Below, piece by piece: positions 28,707 through 39,488 of a stretch of DNA of 64,000 bases. Within the stretch, counting starts at the first letter, position 1. Every line of letters starts with the position of its first letter. The notes below the pieces were generated by a model. That model made no database searches and was not told where the DNA came from. It was given only the letters and a program-made list of their open reading frames with translations. Source of the DNA: Craspedostauros australis (taxonomy: Eukaryota; Bacillariophyta; Bacillariophyceae; Mastogloiales; Achnanthaceae); the NCBI GenBank assembly GCA_026770025.1, contig JAMXDE010000016.1:1116001-1180000 (forward strand), in the 5' to 3' direction. The position numbers and the translations under genes are program-made.

Positions 28707-30557
28707 ATGACAACTATCAATCGCTGCGTAGTTGTTGGGATCGGTGGGATGCTGATCAGTCTCCTGTCTCCCACATCGCGCGCATGGTCGACATCTTCCT
28801 TCAACGCTTTCACTCCCTCGTCGCACCATCCATCCACACTCGTCGGTTGCGCTGGCCACCCCATGGTTGCGACAGGCACCAGCGTCCTCGTACCCCCCAA
28901 ATCCAAGTATCTTCGACAAGCACGAGCGTCGACACCAGCGACAACGTCAAGAGCTTCGATCGTATCTACGAAGATGGCACAAGGCGACGACGGCGGCGAC
29001 ATGACAGACAACTTGTCGAATGTGCCATCCGGTCTCGACTCACCGATACGAACACTGGCTGGCCGCTACGTTGTTGAGTTGGAGAGGATCACGAACGCTG
29101 CCGGCGACTACGCGACACAGATGCTCCTGTGTCCCATTGCAGATGTTGTGGATCCGGCTGAGGTGCCTGCGGAAGGCGCACGTTCATTTCAAGCCCTGCA
29201 TACCTCCATGGACACCGTGCGTGAGAAGGCGACCACAAGACTGCAATGCACTATGGCCATGGCAGATCAGGAGCAGACGAGAAATGATGTTGCACCTGCG
29301 TGGGAGATACGGGTGAAGGCGGAGAATGTACAGAGCTCAATGGATGGCCATGGCAACGATGACGGCGACGAGCAGCAACAAGAACAACTCCTGCTATCCA
29401 CTCTTTCGCGCGTGCTGGTGCAGTGTGCATTGCGGGATGCGACAGCCGCGGCTTCTGGTGGATGCGCTGACGTGAATGTGTCATTCAGTGGCGGATTGAC
29501 GGATTGCGTCCAACATGACAGCGAAACTCTGGTACTGCAACAATCGAACGAGCTGAGTGACAAGGAATACGAGACACTGTTTGCCTTCCTTAATGTGAAC
29601 GCGACGAAAGGGTACGGCGAATGGGTGGAAATGGTGTCTCAGACAGGGCGAGTTCTGGGGAGGTTGCCGAGATCGTTGGTGCACACAATAAACATCCTGC
29701 ATCGTGGCATTGGGATGTTCGTGACGAAGGACGCCGCGATGATCAGACAGCATGGGCATGAGCATGAGCATGAGCATGGTGGTGATGCAGAAGAGGACGA
29801 CGCGAGCATTCGTGATGCCATTCATCATCAAGACGACACGCTGTCGCAATACTCGTATCCAGATCTCTACGTGCACAGACGCACTGGCAGCAAACGCATC
29901 TTCCCCTCCCTCTACTCCATGTTCATTGGGGGCGTGTCGCTTGCCGGTGAAGCGTCGGAAACGACAGCGAGGCGCGAAGTTGCGGAAGAACTTGGCCTGG
30001 TACGGGCGTTGCACTGCGATGATGCTGGATCCGATGCACTGAGCGAACCATTGCTGGATTGCGTGGTGTGCACTTCCTACAACCGTTGCTTCGTGACGTT
30101 GTACAGCTACGCCATGGACACGAGTGTCGAAAGCGTGACATGGCAAGAGGAAGAGGTGGCATGGGGAGCGTTCATGCCGTACCCCATCATTGTGGCATCA
30201 GCCAACCTGTCGATCCAGCGACTTGCGGAACGTATGCAATGGCCTGGTAGCTATCCGCCCATCCAGTCATCCATGAAGGGCAGTCTCCCCACCGCGTTCC
30301 AAGATGCGACGGATCCAGGACAAAACGATCGCGCTTTTGATGATCTGCGTGATGACGTCAACATCAACACCAATGTGAATGCAAACGTTGATGCTGCTGA
30401 TGGTGTAATTGAAGTTGCAGCCGAGAAAGATGAAGAAGCGCAAGCTGCAAGTGGGTGGGGTAACTGGGACTATGTTCCAGACGGTCTGTTGGTGTGGGAG
30501 GTGTGGCTCAAGTCACTGCAATTCTCCACGAATGAAGACCAGGGATCAGGAAAATAA
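28707..30557 (+). CDS. Nudix hydrolase, probably plastid-targeted
   Basis: 616 residues from the ATG at 28707 (the frame is open further upstream, but this ATG begins the targeting sequence). The N-terminus MTTINRCVVVGIGGMLISLL followed by SRAWSTSSFNAF resembles a signal peptide plus a transit-peptide start with an aromatic residue at +1, as in diatom plastid presequences. A perfect Nudix box lies at about 407-430 (GVSLAGE, ASETTAR, REVAEELGL; GX5EX7REUXEEXGU). It is preceded by GRVLGRLPRSLVH, HRGIGMFVTKD and YVHRRTGSKRIFPSLYSMFI, the layout of Nudix proteins related to the IPP-isomerase-like group. A His/Glu run (HGHEHEHEHG) and an acidic Asn-rich C-terminus are additions. Substrate unknown; it should hydrolyse a nucleoside-diphosphate-linked or similar diphosphate compound. 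No intron. Confidence 0.82.
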   Translation: MTTINRCVVVGIGGMLISLLSPTSRAWSTSSFNAFTPSSHHPSTLVGCAGHPMVATGTSVLVPPKSKYLRQARASTPATTSRASIVSTKMAQGDDGGDMTDNLSNVPSGLDSPIRTLAGRYVVELERITNAAGDYATQMLLCPIADVVDPAEVPAEGARSFQALHTSMDTVREKATTRLQCTMAMADQEQTRNDVAPAWEIRVKAENVQSSMDGHGNDDGDEQQQEQLLLSTLSRVLVQCALRDATAAASGGCADVNVSFSGGLTDCVQHDSETLVLQQSNELSDKEYETLFAFLNVNATKGYGEWVEMVSQTGRVLGRLPRSLVHTINILHRGIGMFVTKDAAMIRQHGHEHEHEHGGDAEEDDASIRDAIHHQDDTLSQYSYPDLYVHRRTGSKRIFPSLYSMFIGGVSLAGEASETTARREVAEELGLVRALHCDDAGSDALSEPLLDCVVCTSYNRCFVTLYSYAMDTSVESVTWQEEEVAWGAFMPYPIIVASANLSIQRLAERMQWPGSYPPIQSSMKGSLPTAFQDATDPGQNDRAFDDLRDDVNINTNVNANVDAADGVIEVAAEKDEEAQAASGWGNWDYVPDGLLVWEVWLKSLQFSTNEDQGSGK

Positions 30558-31099
30558 AGGCAGTAGAAACACGTAAAGATAGTAGTTGGATTTTCGTGTA
30601 CTGTTGTGACACGATCCGGAAGGGAAGGCCTAGCTGACTGCCAGATTCAAAGAATCTGATGGTGAAGTCAACTTGGGGCGACCGTCTGGGAAGTAGTATT
30701 GAATGACAATGAGTAGATTAGTGTTGTTGTGCTGATCTTGAGTTGTGCTATTGGTTATTTGAATAGTCTGCATTGTGAGATGATCAGTTTGGGATGTAGG
30801 ATGAAGAAACGATAATCAGTTGAGTAGTGCGGCTCTGTACTGACCTTCAGAGGTTCAGTGCCAAGAGCGGACGATCCCTCTCTTTCTCTCTTTCTCCACT
30901 ATCTCATCGTAGTAATTCTACGTTCGAGTACAAGGCCTTGACACCTTGATTGAAGTTGTGAATGAGAGCACAGGTTGTCAAGCCACGGGAATTGTAGTAG
31001 GATTCCCTGCTTGTGTTGAAGCAGGGAGGATCTCCTTGCTATTGTTGTGCAGGGTTGTCAGCTAGTATGGCTGACAATGGAATTCAGGTTGGCTGCATT
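30558..31099. other. Intergenic, no gene seen
   Basis: Sequence between the Nudix gene and the 3' LTR of copia-2, with a pyrimidine-rich stretch near 30879-30900 and an imperfect GCAGGG-containing inverted repeat near 31005-31030. It may hold decayed transposon sequence, but nothing assignable. Confidence 0.4.
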
Positions 31100-31895
31100 T
31101 GTTGGCAAGTTCCGCGCACGGTAACCTACGATCATGGAAGATGGTGTTGGTTGATAGTCGTCTGTTTGCTATTTCATTACTTGGCTACTCCAATCCTCTC
31201 GGTGTACGCCCGTTCTCTTGCCCGATGCTCTCGGTGCTTCAATCTGTTTCGTAGATTCAGTCTCCGACTATGAGTCGGTACGCAAGATGCTCTCTCGTTC
31301 CTCTCTGTATTCTCTCTCTCTCTCTCAACATCGTGTGCTCGTCGCGCACGATACTCCGTGTTCGATACGTACTCCGTATTCGACACTCCGTTCATTCAGT
31401 ACTGGCTCCTACTCCATGAGTACTCGCCATTTGAAGTTCACCTTCTGTATCCATGATGCTGATGTCCTTTGGTCATCAGATCTTCGCCTCCTGCTCTGAC
31501 TTGGAGACAGATGTCGACGTGGTGACATGATGACATCCTGTCGATGTCAGTAGGTGTCCTTCTGCTCTCCAGATGTCACGTTCCATTGGTGATGCAGTAG
31601 TCTGTCAGATGATATCGTCATCTGAGGTTTAGTTGGGAAGTACCTCGAGATTCTCTTGGTACCATTGATGGATGGACGGACGATCTTCCAATTCTCTCAG
31701 AAATCGTCATTTGCAAATTTCCTCCACAAATCTTGCCCCTTTTCGTGTGTTCCGTTCCCCTGTAATTCTGACAAATCACAGTATACTATCGACACGAATG
31801 TAGTTGTACCGTCCAAGTGCGTATGAGAGAATAGCGGGTGAACGATGCACATATACACGTACATCTTGATATATACTCACATGTACATCTCGACA
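31100..31895 (-). repeat. 3' LTR of copia-2 (LTR3)
   Basis: 796 bp, TGTTGGCAAG...ATCTCGACA. The AGGAAGGG polypurine tract follows immediately in coding orientation. About 5% different from LTR4 over the first 210 bp by eye. Confidence 0.9.
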
Positions 31896-31963
31896 CCCTT
31901 CCTGTGTGCATTCGGTCATTCGAATGTTCTCGATGTGTCAAGGTACGACTTCTCATGTTCATG

Positions 31964-34900
31964 TTACAAGTCGGCCTTGATGTTCTTGGTGAATCCGTCG
32001 CTTGTGTTCTGCTCGGATTTGACGAAAATGATTTCGATGGTTTTGTTGATTACCATGTTCCTCACGTAGTGATGGCGCACGTCGATGTGCCGCGATCGTT
32101 GGGATGTTGATGGGTTCTTGGCGATGAAGATCGCTCCGATGTTGTCCACACGGACCTTGATCGGCGTCTTCACTGGGACGCCCACACTTTCGAGTAGCTG
32201 TACGACGAAGAAGATTTCCTTTGCCGCTTCGGAAAGGGCAACGTATTCTGCTTCGGATGAGCTGAGTGTGACGGCCTTCTGTGCCTTGGATCGCCAAAGG
32301 ATTGGTACCTTGCACAGGTATAGGATGAATCCCCCTACGCTGATTCTCGTGTTCTTGTCTCCTGCATATTCGCTATCACAGAAGAGCTCCATGTCCCAGC
32401 CGTCGTCGTCTGGACGCGCTGGATGGATCTTCAATCCATAGTCCTTTGTATCGATCACATACTTGATGATCCGATACATCTCCTTCATTGCGGCCTTGGT
32501 GGGCCCGATCAATACCTTGGAGAGTTCCCTCACAGGGTTCGCGATATCTGGTCGCGAGTGCTTGATGAGGAAGAGTAGCATACCGACGCCTCGGCGGTAC
32601 TCGGCATGTTCTTCCGGTCCGACCTTCTGTAGTCCGTTGTCTTCGGATGGTCGTACAATGACTTGACCCGGGGTTCCCGGTGTCCCATAGCGTTGCATCT
32701 TCTCAACCTTGGTTCCGAATTCTTCGATGAGATGTCGGATGAGGTGTGGTTGACGTAATGTCGCTCTGGTCTTGTCATGGTTCAGTTCGATGTTGCAGCT
32801 GAGGTAGTCTCCGAGTCCGCGCTCGATTGTCACCTTGAACTTGCTGCCTTGGATGTCCTTCAGGAATGTCTCCAGTGCCTTGGAGTCTCCACAGCAGAAG
32901 CAATCGTCCACGTAGATGGCCACGATCATGCTTCCTTCGTTCGTCTTCCTGTAGAACAGGCACGGGTCTGCTGCGCTCTGTTCGAAGTTGATATTCTTGA
33001 GGGTCGATACCAACATCTTGAACCATTGCCTGGCGCTCTGCACAAGTCCGTAGATTGGCTTGTGTAGGGTCAGGGCTTCGTCTGGTTGATGATCCATCCC
33101 ATTGGGACAGTTCATGTAGATCTCCTCGTCGAGGTCTCCGTGTAGGAATGCCGTTACGACATCGACGAGTGCGCAGTCCATCTTCTTGATCAGCATGATC
33201 ACCATCATGACCCGATAGGTCACGTCATGGATGACGGGTGAGTAGTGCTCTTGGAAGTCCACTCCTGCGACTTGTGAATAGCCACATGCAACGAGCCGCG
33301 CTCGATGTGTGCCGTCACGCTTCAGCTTGAAGACCCATTTGCATTTGCAGCATCTGCGGCCGCGTGGGATGGCGTCTCGTTTGATCTTGCTGTACACTTT
33401 GCGTGTGTCCATGGAGTCGAACTCTTTCTTGATGGCTGCTCGATATCCCTTTTGATGGATGGGATCTGGGTGATTGAAGGCTCCATCGAATGTCGTTGGT
33501 TCGATGTGCTTCTCTGGTTCCTTGTTCTCGTCCTGCATCGACAGTCCAATGTCGATCGCTGGTGCGTCGGTGATGATTGCATTCATTCCATATAGTCCTG
33601 TTGTGCTATGGTGAGTGATCTCGATCTCTCCTTCATCTGCGATTTCTTCGTCATCTGTAGTTTCGTTGTTGGAGTCGTCGGTCACCTCGTCGCTGAGTTC
33701 ATCACTCGCGTCATCGGATGATGGATCGCTTTCATATCCTTCTTCCTTTCGACCTCGTTCGTTGAAGTCTGCGAGCTCACGTAGAGCTCTGGGAATGCTC
33801 TTCCCTGTAGTTGACTTGGGATTAGTTTCTCCCTTCCTGCCTCGTGCTTCGTGACGTCGGATCCTCTCCTTTCTAGCTTTATCACGCTTGTTTGGCTTGC
33901 TCGGTGGAGGTCTGGAAGGTGTACCATGTGTAGATCTCGCTGGTGTGTTCGGAGGAGTGACGCTTGTGTCATCGTCGGCTTCGTCGCCGGATGGTGTGAT
34001 CTCGTCATCCTCATGATTGGATTCGCTCCGATCTTCCTCGTCGTTATGGACCAATTGAGTTACTACTCCGTCGTCCTCATTATCCTCGTCGTCGCTGTCT
34101 GATAGGATATAGTACATGTTGCTGTCAGCAAAAGATACTCTCTTTGCTTCCGATGCTTGACGCGTTGCCGTCCTTGGCATCGCTCCCTTCCGTCCAATGA
34201 TTGTTAAGCCATCTGCGTCCGTTGTTCCTACTTCGTTGGATATGTTTGGTGCTGGTGTCCAGCCACGGAACTGTCCGTATGATTGGTTGAGCCATTTGAT
34301 GTCGCGAGAGCAGATGAGTGACTTGGTTGATGGTCTGTACATGTTGTAGACCCCTGATGCGTGTTGGTGTGCATATCTGATGAACACCATCTCTTCTCCT
34401 CTATTCTTGAGTTTGGCGGTGATCCCGCTGTAGGTAGTCTTCACAACACCCACCTCTCCAAATGTACGGAGTGCATCCGCATATGGTGGATCGTTGCCGA
34501 AGAATTGTCGATGTGGTGACTCCTTTTGGTTCTTCGCTACGGTGATGTTGGCAATGGCGGTAGCAGTGCTAGCAGCTGCTGCCCACAGGCCATGCCTATA
34601 CTCTTCGTCGAGCTGTGCTCCGTTGAGCATGGAGCGGATCTTGGTGTAGAGGTACGCGAACTTGCGTTCTACTCTGCCGTTCTGTTGCGGCGTGTTCGAT
34701 GCCGTGAATTCGAATTTCACGTTCAGTCCTGCATCGATGAGAATATCCTGCGTGGATTTGTTCTCTCCGCTGTTGTCACCTCGGAAAATGATCTGTTGGT
34801 CACCAGTCTGTGACTTGATTGTTTGGATGAATCGTTTGATGTACCCTGGTTGATCACTTTTGTTCTTGAGAAAGAAACTCCAGCAATGATCCGTGCAGTC

Positions 34901-35437
34901 GTCCACGATCAGAGTCCAGTAGCGTTTATCTCCGAAGCTTATGTGTTTAGTGTAACTAATGTCAATGAAGAGACGTTCGCCGTGGCGAGTCGCTCTCGGA
35001 ATGGTTGTCTTCGGAATGTTCTTCACTCTTGCGTTCACGACCGCGCAGTCGCGACATACCGGCATCTCGCCGATAATCTTCCATCCGTATTGGGCGGCTG
35101 TCCGCTTCATGGTTTCGAGTGGCGCGTGGCCGAGCATTCGATGCAGGTTCACCGCGCTGATCTCCTTTGATGAGTTCTTGATGATGGCTGTGCAAGCCTT
35201 GTCGTCGTTTGATGACATGATGGGATGCATCTGCACTCCCGTGATGAATCCGTTGGCTGTGGGGAAGACTCGGTCGAATACGATCTTCATTCCGGATCCG
35301 TTGATGATGTCCATCAGAATGCCATTGCTACCAAGCTGGTAACCGTTGTACAGAGCCTTGTTCGTTGAGAAAAAGTTCACCGCCATTTTCGGTGTGTACT
35401 TCACGTCATCGAGCCGGATGATGTGGCCAGTGTTGTT
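31964..35437 (-). pseudogene. copia-2 integrase, RT and RNase H
   Basis: About 1,157 codons downstream of the TGA at 35438-35440. Contains the HHCC module (LHRMLGHAPLETM), the integrase core (LFIDISYTKH, RGDNSGENKS, NGRVERKF), an acidic linker, RT with IYVDDCFCCG, and RNase H (FCDSEYAGDKN, SSSEAEYVAL, VRVDNIGAIF). It ends at a TAA (31964-31966) where copia-1 has CAA, which removes about 24 C-terminal residues. All other domains look intact, so the element carries very few disabling changes. Confidence 0.92.
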
Positions 35438-38095
35438 TCATTGCTTGACCTTCAAGCGAATGGATCCCATTTTGGGAGAATCCAGCTTCGTGCTGTCTCC
35501 CACTTGGACGAATGACTTGATGTGCCGCACGTTGAAGAGAGCGGCGTCCGAATTGACGATGTGACACGAGGCTCCGCTGTCGGCAAGCCAGGTGTCCTTG
35601 TTGACCTTGTCCTTGTGCTTGGTGCTCAGCTCGTGGAGCTGCTCCATGGCTGCTGCAGCTATCTCGTCGTCGAAGCTGCCGTCATCGTCGTCTTCGTGAA
35701 CTCCATGTTCGTTCCATGGATTCTCGTGATGTCCGTCGTCGGTCTCATCGGATAGCTGCGCGTAGTCCGATGGAATCGTGTTGCTTCGGTGTGATCCCGT
35801 GGCTGGATCATATGGGTGGACGCGTGATCGCTCTCGCAAGAGTACACGCATACATCCTCCAAGGATGTAGTGTAGATCCGTCTCTGGGATCGTCTCTGTG
35901 TTGTCCGCTTCCAATATGCGGTTGATGACGACCGAATTGGCGAGAATCTCTTCGATTGATCTGAAGTTCTCGGACAGGATGGACCCCATCATGTTCACCC
36001 ATATTGGTCTGAGTACTCCTTGCACGTGCCCTGGAAAGAGATTCGTTCCTGCTTCCATTACGGCATCGAAGATGAGTTGCTTCTGGATCACCAATGCTGT
36101 CTCTGTTGCATATGGGACGGTGTCATGACGATGGAGGAAGTTGGACTGGTTGGGATTCTCAATCGGTGGGAAGTCGATGTCTCTTGGATAGACGACGCGC
36201 TCGTTCGGATTAAAGCTGTCGTCTGGATGATTGCCGTCCTCGGATTCGTCGCTGTCATCCTCGTCGAAGATGCCCGATCTGTTGTTCCCCGCTGCTGGAG
36301 GAGGCGGCGCCGCGCCGCTGTTCGTTTCGTCTTGGCCTCTATCATTGTCGTTGATCTGGTCGTCGGCCTCTTCGCTCATGGCCTCTTCGATGTCGCTATC
36401 GTTGGCCTCGCTGCCCATCTCGGCTCCGTCGCCGTATGGACCGATCAGGTCGTTCGCGTTGAAGCAGCATTCGTAGCTCACTTCGCGTCTTGGATCCACC
36501 TCGTGGATGATTGGCTCCTCGCTGAGCCACTCCGGGACGATCTCATCGTCCTGTACTTCGTCGTCACTCCCGACGCATTCGAAGTTATCGAAGAAGGAGT
36601 CTTCGATGTAGTCGTCGGACACCAACATGCAGAGCGGCATGTCTTTCGCCGAGAGTACCATCTCGTGCCCGCTCTTGTCGTGTCCTTCCGCTGCCGTGTT
36701 GGCTTGTTCGTTGGCCTTCTTGTTCTCGTTGAACTTCTTCTTTCGGCACTCCGCCTCGCGGTGTCCGAAGATGCCACAGTAGTTGCACTTCCCGTTGAAG
36801 CCGCTTCCCTTGTTGCGATTGTTGTTGCGCTTTCCGTTCATCTTGTTGTTGTTGTTGTTGTTTTTCTTGTTGTTCGATTTCTTTCGTTCTGGACAATCGG
36901 CGGATCTATGACCATACACGCCACAGTTGTGGCAAGTACCCTTGAAGTTACCGGTGCTTGTGAAGCCGGTGTCGTTGCTCTTCGTGTTGCTGTCTTGGAA
37001 GTCGTCGACGTACGCTTTGCCTCCTCTGTGAGTGGCGTATGCAGTGCGGAGTACTCCTCTGATTGCATTGATGGTAACCAGTTCCGGATTGAACGTGAGT
37101 TGATGTTGGAAGTTCACGATGTGAGTTCTGTACTCGTTGCTCACCGTGCTGAGGATTTGCATGATCATTTCCTCGTCCGTGATTTCGTACTTGACATCGT
37201 GGAGACGCGATCGTAGACCCTCGAGTTGCGTGATGTAGATGTCGGGGTCCGTGTCTCTCTTCATCTTTTCGTTGTTGAATTGGCGCTTGAGTTTGATCTT
37301 CGTCGCCGCGTCGGATGGACGGAACTTCTCCGCGAGAACGTTCCACGCTGCGTGTGCATCTCCTTCAGGATAATCGTCGGAGACGCACTGGTTGATGTAC
37401 TGGATGGCCTGCTTGCCTTTTCCTTTCTCTGCATCCATCATGAGGATCAAATCGCTGAAGCAGTCGCATCCCAGCTCGTAGATTTCCTCCATCGCTTCCT
37501 TGGCTTCATCGGTGGCTGCCGCGATCTCGCTCACTGTTGGCACCTTGGTCTTGCCCAACATTACGTCTCTCGTTTTCTGTGCACGAGCGTATGCCTTTGC
37601 TTGGGACTCCCATGCGCTATAGTCTCCCTGTTCACCGCTGAACATCGGCGCCTTGATGCGTCGCTTGTTCACGTTGGCTGATGTCGCCATGTTGATTCGT
37701 TGTTTCGTTGTTGGTGCGCTCGCGCCCTTGATTTCCGTTTGTTTCTGTGTTGTCGATTCTTCGAATTTCGCTTGTTGTTTCGCGAGGATTGATTTGCTCA
37801 CAAATTCTCCTCCTGGTGGTGTCTCACTTTTACCACTCCGTTTGGCTGTGCGAATGCTCTTCGTCACACCAGTCTCCTCTTGCTTGATCGCCTTGAGGAT
37901 CCTCTCCTTCTCGCGATGTAGCCTCGCAGACCGTTCTTCTTCGGTCTCGTCGATCGCGCTTGCGTCTGCGCCTGATAGGACAGTAGTCGCTGCTACTTCC
38001 TTCTCTTGTCTTGGTGGAGTCTCACTCGCACCTTCTTCTCTCTTGATAGTCGGGTTGGACAGAGGGATGTCTTTCAATTCCTCTTCCTCGCTCAT
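35438..38095 (-). CDS. copia-2 gag-protease ORF ended by TGA
   Basis: 885 residues from the ATG at 38095. Gag domain, two CCHC knuckles (CHNCGVYGHRSADC and CNYCGIFGHREAEC), acidic linker, a conserved segment MEAGTNLFPGHVQGVLRPIW, and the aspartic protease (WLADSGASCHIV) near the end. The stop at 35438-35440 is CGA (Arg) in copia-1, so it is a C-to-T nonsense mutation and not a natural gag-pol boundary. With that codon read through, the frame would be continuous into integrase. Confidence 0.9.
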   Translation of the reverse strand: MSEEEELKDIPLSNPTIKREEGASETPPRQEKEVAATTVLSGADASAIDETEEERSARLHREKERILKAIKQEETGVTKSIRTAKRSGKSETPPGGEFVSKSILAKQQAKFEESTTQKQTEIKGASAPTTKQRINMATSANVNKRRIKAPMFSGEQGDYSAWESQAKAYARAQKTRDVMLGKTKVPTVSEIAAATDEAKEAMEEIYELGCDCFSDLILMMDAEKGKGKQAIQYINQCVSDDYPEGDAHAAWNVLAEKFRPSDAATKIKLKRQFNNEKMKRDTDPDIYITQLEGLRSRLHDVKYEITDEEMIMQILSTVSNEYRTHIVNFQHQLTFNPELVTINAIRGVLRTAYATHRGGKAYVDDFQDSNTKSNDTGFTSTGNFKGTCHNCGVYGHRSADCPERKKSNNKKNNNNNNKMNGKRNNNRNKGSGFNGKCNYCGIFGHREAECRKKKFNENKKANEQANTAAEGHDKSGHEMVLSAKDMPLCMLVSDDYIEDSFFDNFECVGSDDEVQDDEIVPEWLSEEPIIHEVDPRREVSYECCFNANDLIGPYGDGAEMGSEANDSDIEEAMSEEADDQINDNDRGQDETNSGAAPPPPAAGNNRSGIFDEDDSDESEDGNHPDDSFNPNERVVYPRDIDFPPIENPNQSNFLHRHDTVPYATETALVIQKQLIFDAVMEAGTNLFPGHVQGVLRPIWVNMMGSILSENFRSIEEILANSVVINRILEADNTETIPETDLHYILGGCMRVLLRERSRVHPYDPATGSHRSNTIPSDYAQLSDETDDGHHENPWNEHGVHEDDDDGSFDDEIAAAAMEQLHELSTKHKDKVNKDTWLADSGASCHIVNSDAALFNVRHIKSFVQVGDSTKLDSPKMGSIRLKVKQ

Positions 38096-38177
38096 TCAGC
38101 TTGTTGCTCTTGAATGATGTTCGTCTTCCTCGCACGATCCGATCCGCGGGCTCGCCCTGATCTATCGTTTATAAACG

Positions 38178-38970
38178 TGTTGGCAAGTTCCGCTCACGGT
38201 AACCTACGATCGTGGAAGATGGTGTTGGTTGATAGTCGTCTGTTTGCTATTTCATTAGTTGGCTACTCCAATCCTCTTGGTGTATGCCCGTTCTCTTGCC
38301 CGATGCTCTCGGTGCTTCAATCTGTTTCGTAGATTCGGTCTCCGACTATGAGTCGGTGCCCGAGATGCTCTCTCGCTCTTCTCTGTATTCTCTCTCTTTC
38401 TCTCTCAACATCGTGTGCTCGTGCCACACGATACTCCGTGCTCGATGCGTACTCCGCATTCGACACTCCGTTCGTTCAGTACTGGTTCCTACTCCATGAG
38501 TACTCACCATTTGAAGTTCACCTTCAGTATCCATGATCTTCATGGGTCATCGGATCTTCGCCTCCTGCTCTGACTTGGAGACAGATGTCGACGTGGTGAC
38601 ATGATGACATCCTGTCGACGTCAGTAGGCGTCCTTCTGCTCTCCAGATGTCACGTTCCATTGGTGATGCAGTAGTCTGTCAGATGATATCGTCATCTGAG
38701 GTTTAGTTGGGAAGTACCTCGAGATTCTCTTGGTACCATTGATGGATGGACGGACGATCTTCCAATTCTCTCAGAAATCGTTATTTGCAAATTTCCTCCA
38801 GAAATCTTGCCCCTTTTCGTGTGTTCCATTTCCCCTGTAATTCTGACGAATCACAGTATACTATCGACACGAATGTAGTTATACCGTCCAAGTGCGTATG
38901 AGAGAATAACGGGTGAACGATGCACATATATACGTACATCTCGACATATACTCACATGTACATCTCGACA
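38178..38970 (-). repeat. 5' LTR of copia-2 (LTR4)
   Basis: 793 bp, TGTTGGCAAG...ATCTCGACA. Relative to the other three LTRs a short stretch near 38540 (around the CATGGGTCATC) is deleted. Confidence 0.9.
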
Positions 38971-39488
38971 AAGGGATCCAGAGGAACAATGAAGCACCCA
39001 AGGTCGGTAAGGATCGACACAGCAGATACCACAGCGGTGTGGGCATGCTGCTATACCTGGTGAAGCATTCGAGACCAGACGTTGCGAATGCCATCCGAGA
39101 ACTGATGAAGGTGTTGGATGGGCCAACGACCACAGCATACGAGATGCTGAGAGTGATGAAGCTCGTGTCGGACACGAGTATATGGATTGAGGATGGAGAG
39201 ACCTGTGGATGTGATGGTTGACAACGTGAGAGCGATCTTCATCGCTATCAACCCATCGACATCAGCCAGGACGAGACACATCAACGAGCGCAATCACTTC
39301 ATCAGAGAGCTGATTGCGAACAAGGAAGCGAGGGATCGATTCGTGAAGTCAGAGGACAACATCTCTGACGGGTTCACGAAGAATACAAGAAAGGAGATCT
39401 ACGATCGGCACAAGGGGAGCATCATTCAGCCCAGGTCAGCATTGGACTGAACAAGGTGGATGATATGGTCGGATCGGCAATGGAAGGG
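38971..39488 (+). pseudogene. Remnant of copia family B pol (RT end and RNase H)
   Basis: The + strand encodes YHSGVGMLLYLVKHSRPDVA then IRELMKVLDGPTTTAYEMLR, typical of the region between copia RT and RNase H. After a jump near 39200 it continues with VDVMVDNVRAIFIAINPSTS and FVKSEDNISDGFTKNTRKE, the RNase H end, to a stop at 39450. The core of RNase H (CDSDWAG-type and SSSEAEY-type motifs) is missing, so about 100 codons were deleted and the frame shifted. A GGAAGGG polypurine tract lies directly before the LTR at 39489. The 5' part of the element is absent. Confidence 0.82.

Larger units (their letters stand above)
31100..38970 (-). mobile_element. Ty1/copia element copia-2, structurally complete
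   Basis: 7,871 bp: 5' LTR 38178-38970, gag-protease ORF, integrase-RT-RNase H ORF, 3' LTR 31100-31895, all on the minus strand. Same family as copia-1; the pol regions align without indels at a constant offset of 21,038 bp. Inactive because of a TGA at 35438. The flanks (GCATT on the left, AAGGG on the right) show no target duplication. Its right side abuts a remnant of another copia family in the opposite orientation. Confidence 0.92.

Noticed and set aside
36020..37216. A 398-residue plus-strand ORF in copia-2
   Set aside because: It is the reverse strand of gag with its zinc knuckles; the Val/Leu-rich product mirrors the acidic coding strand.
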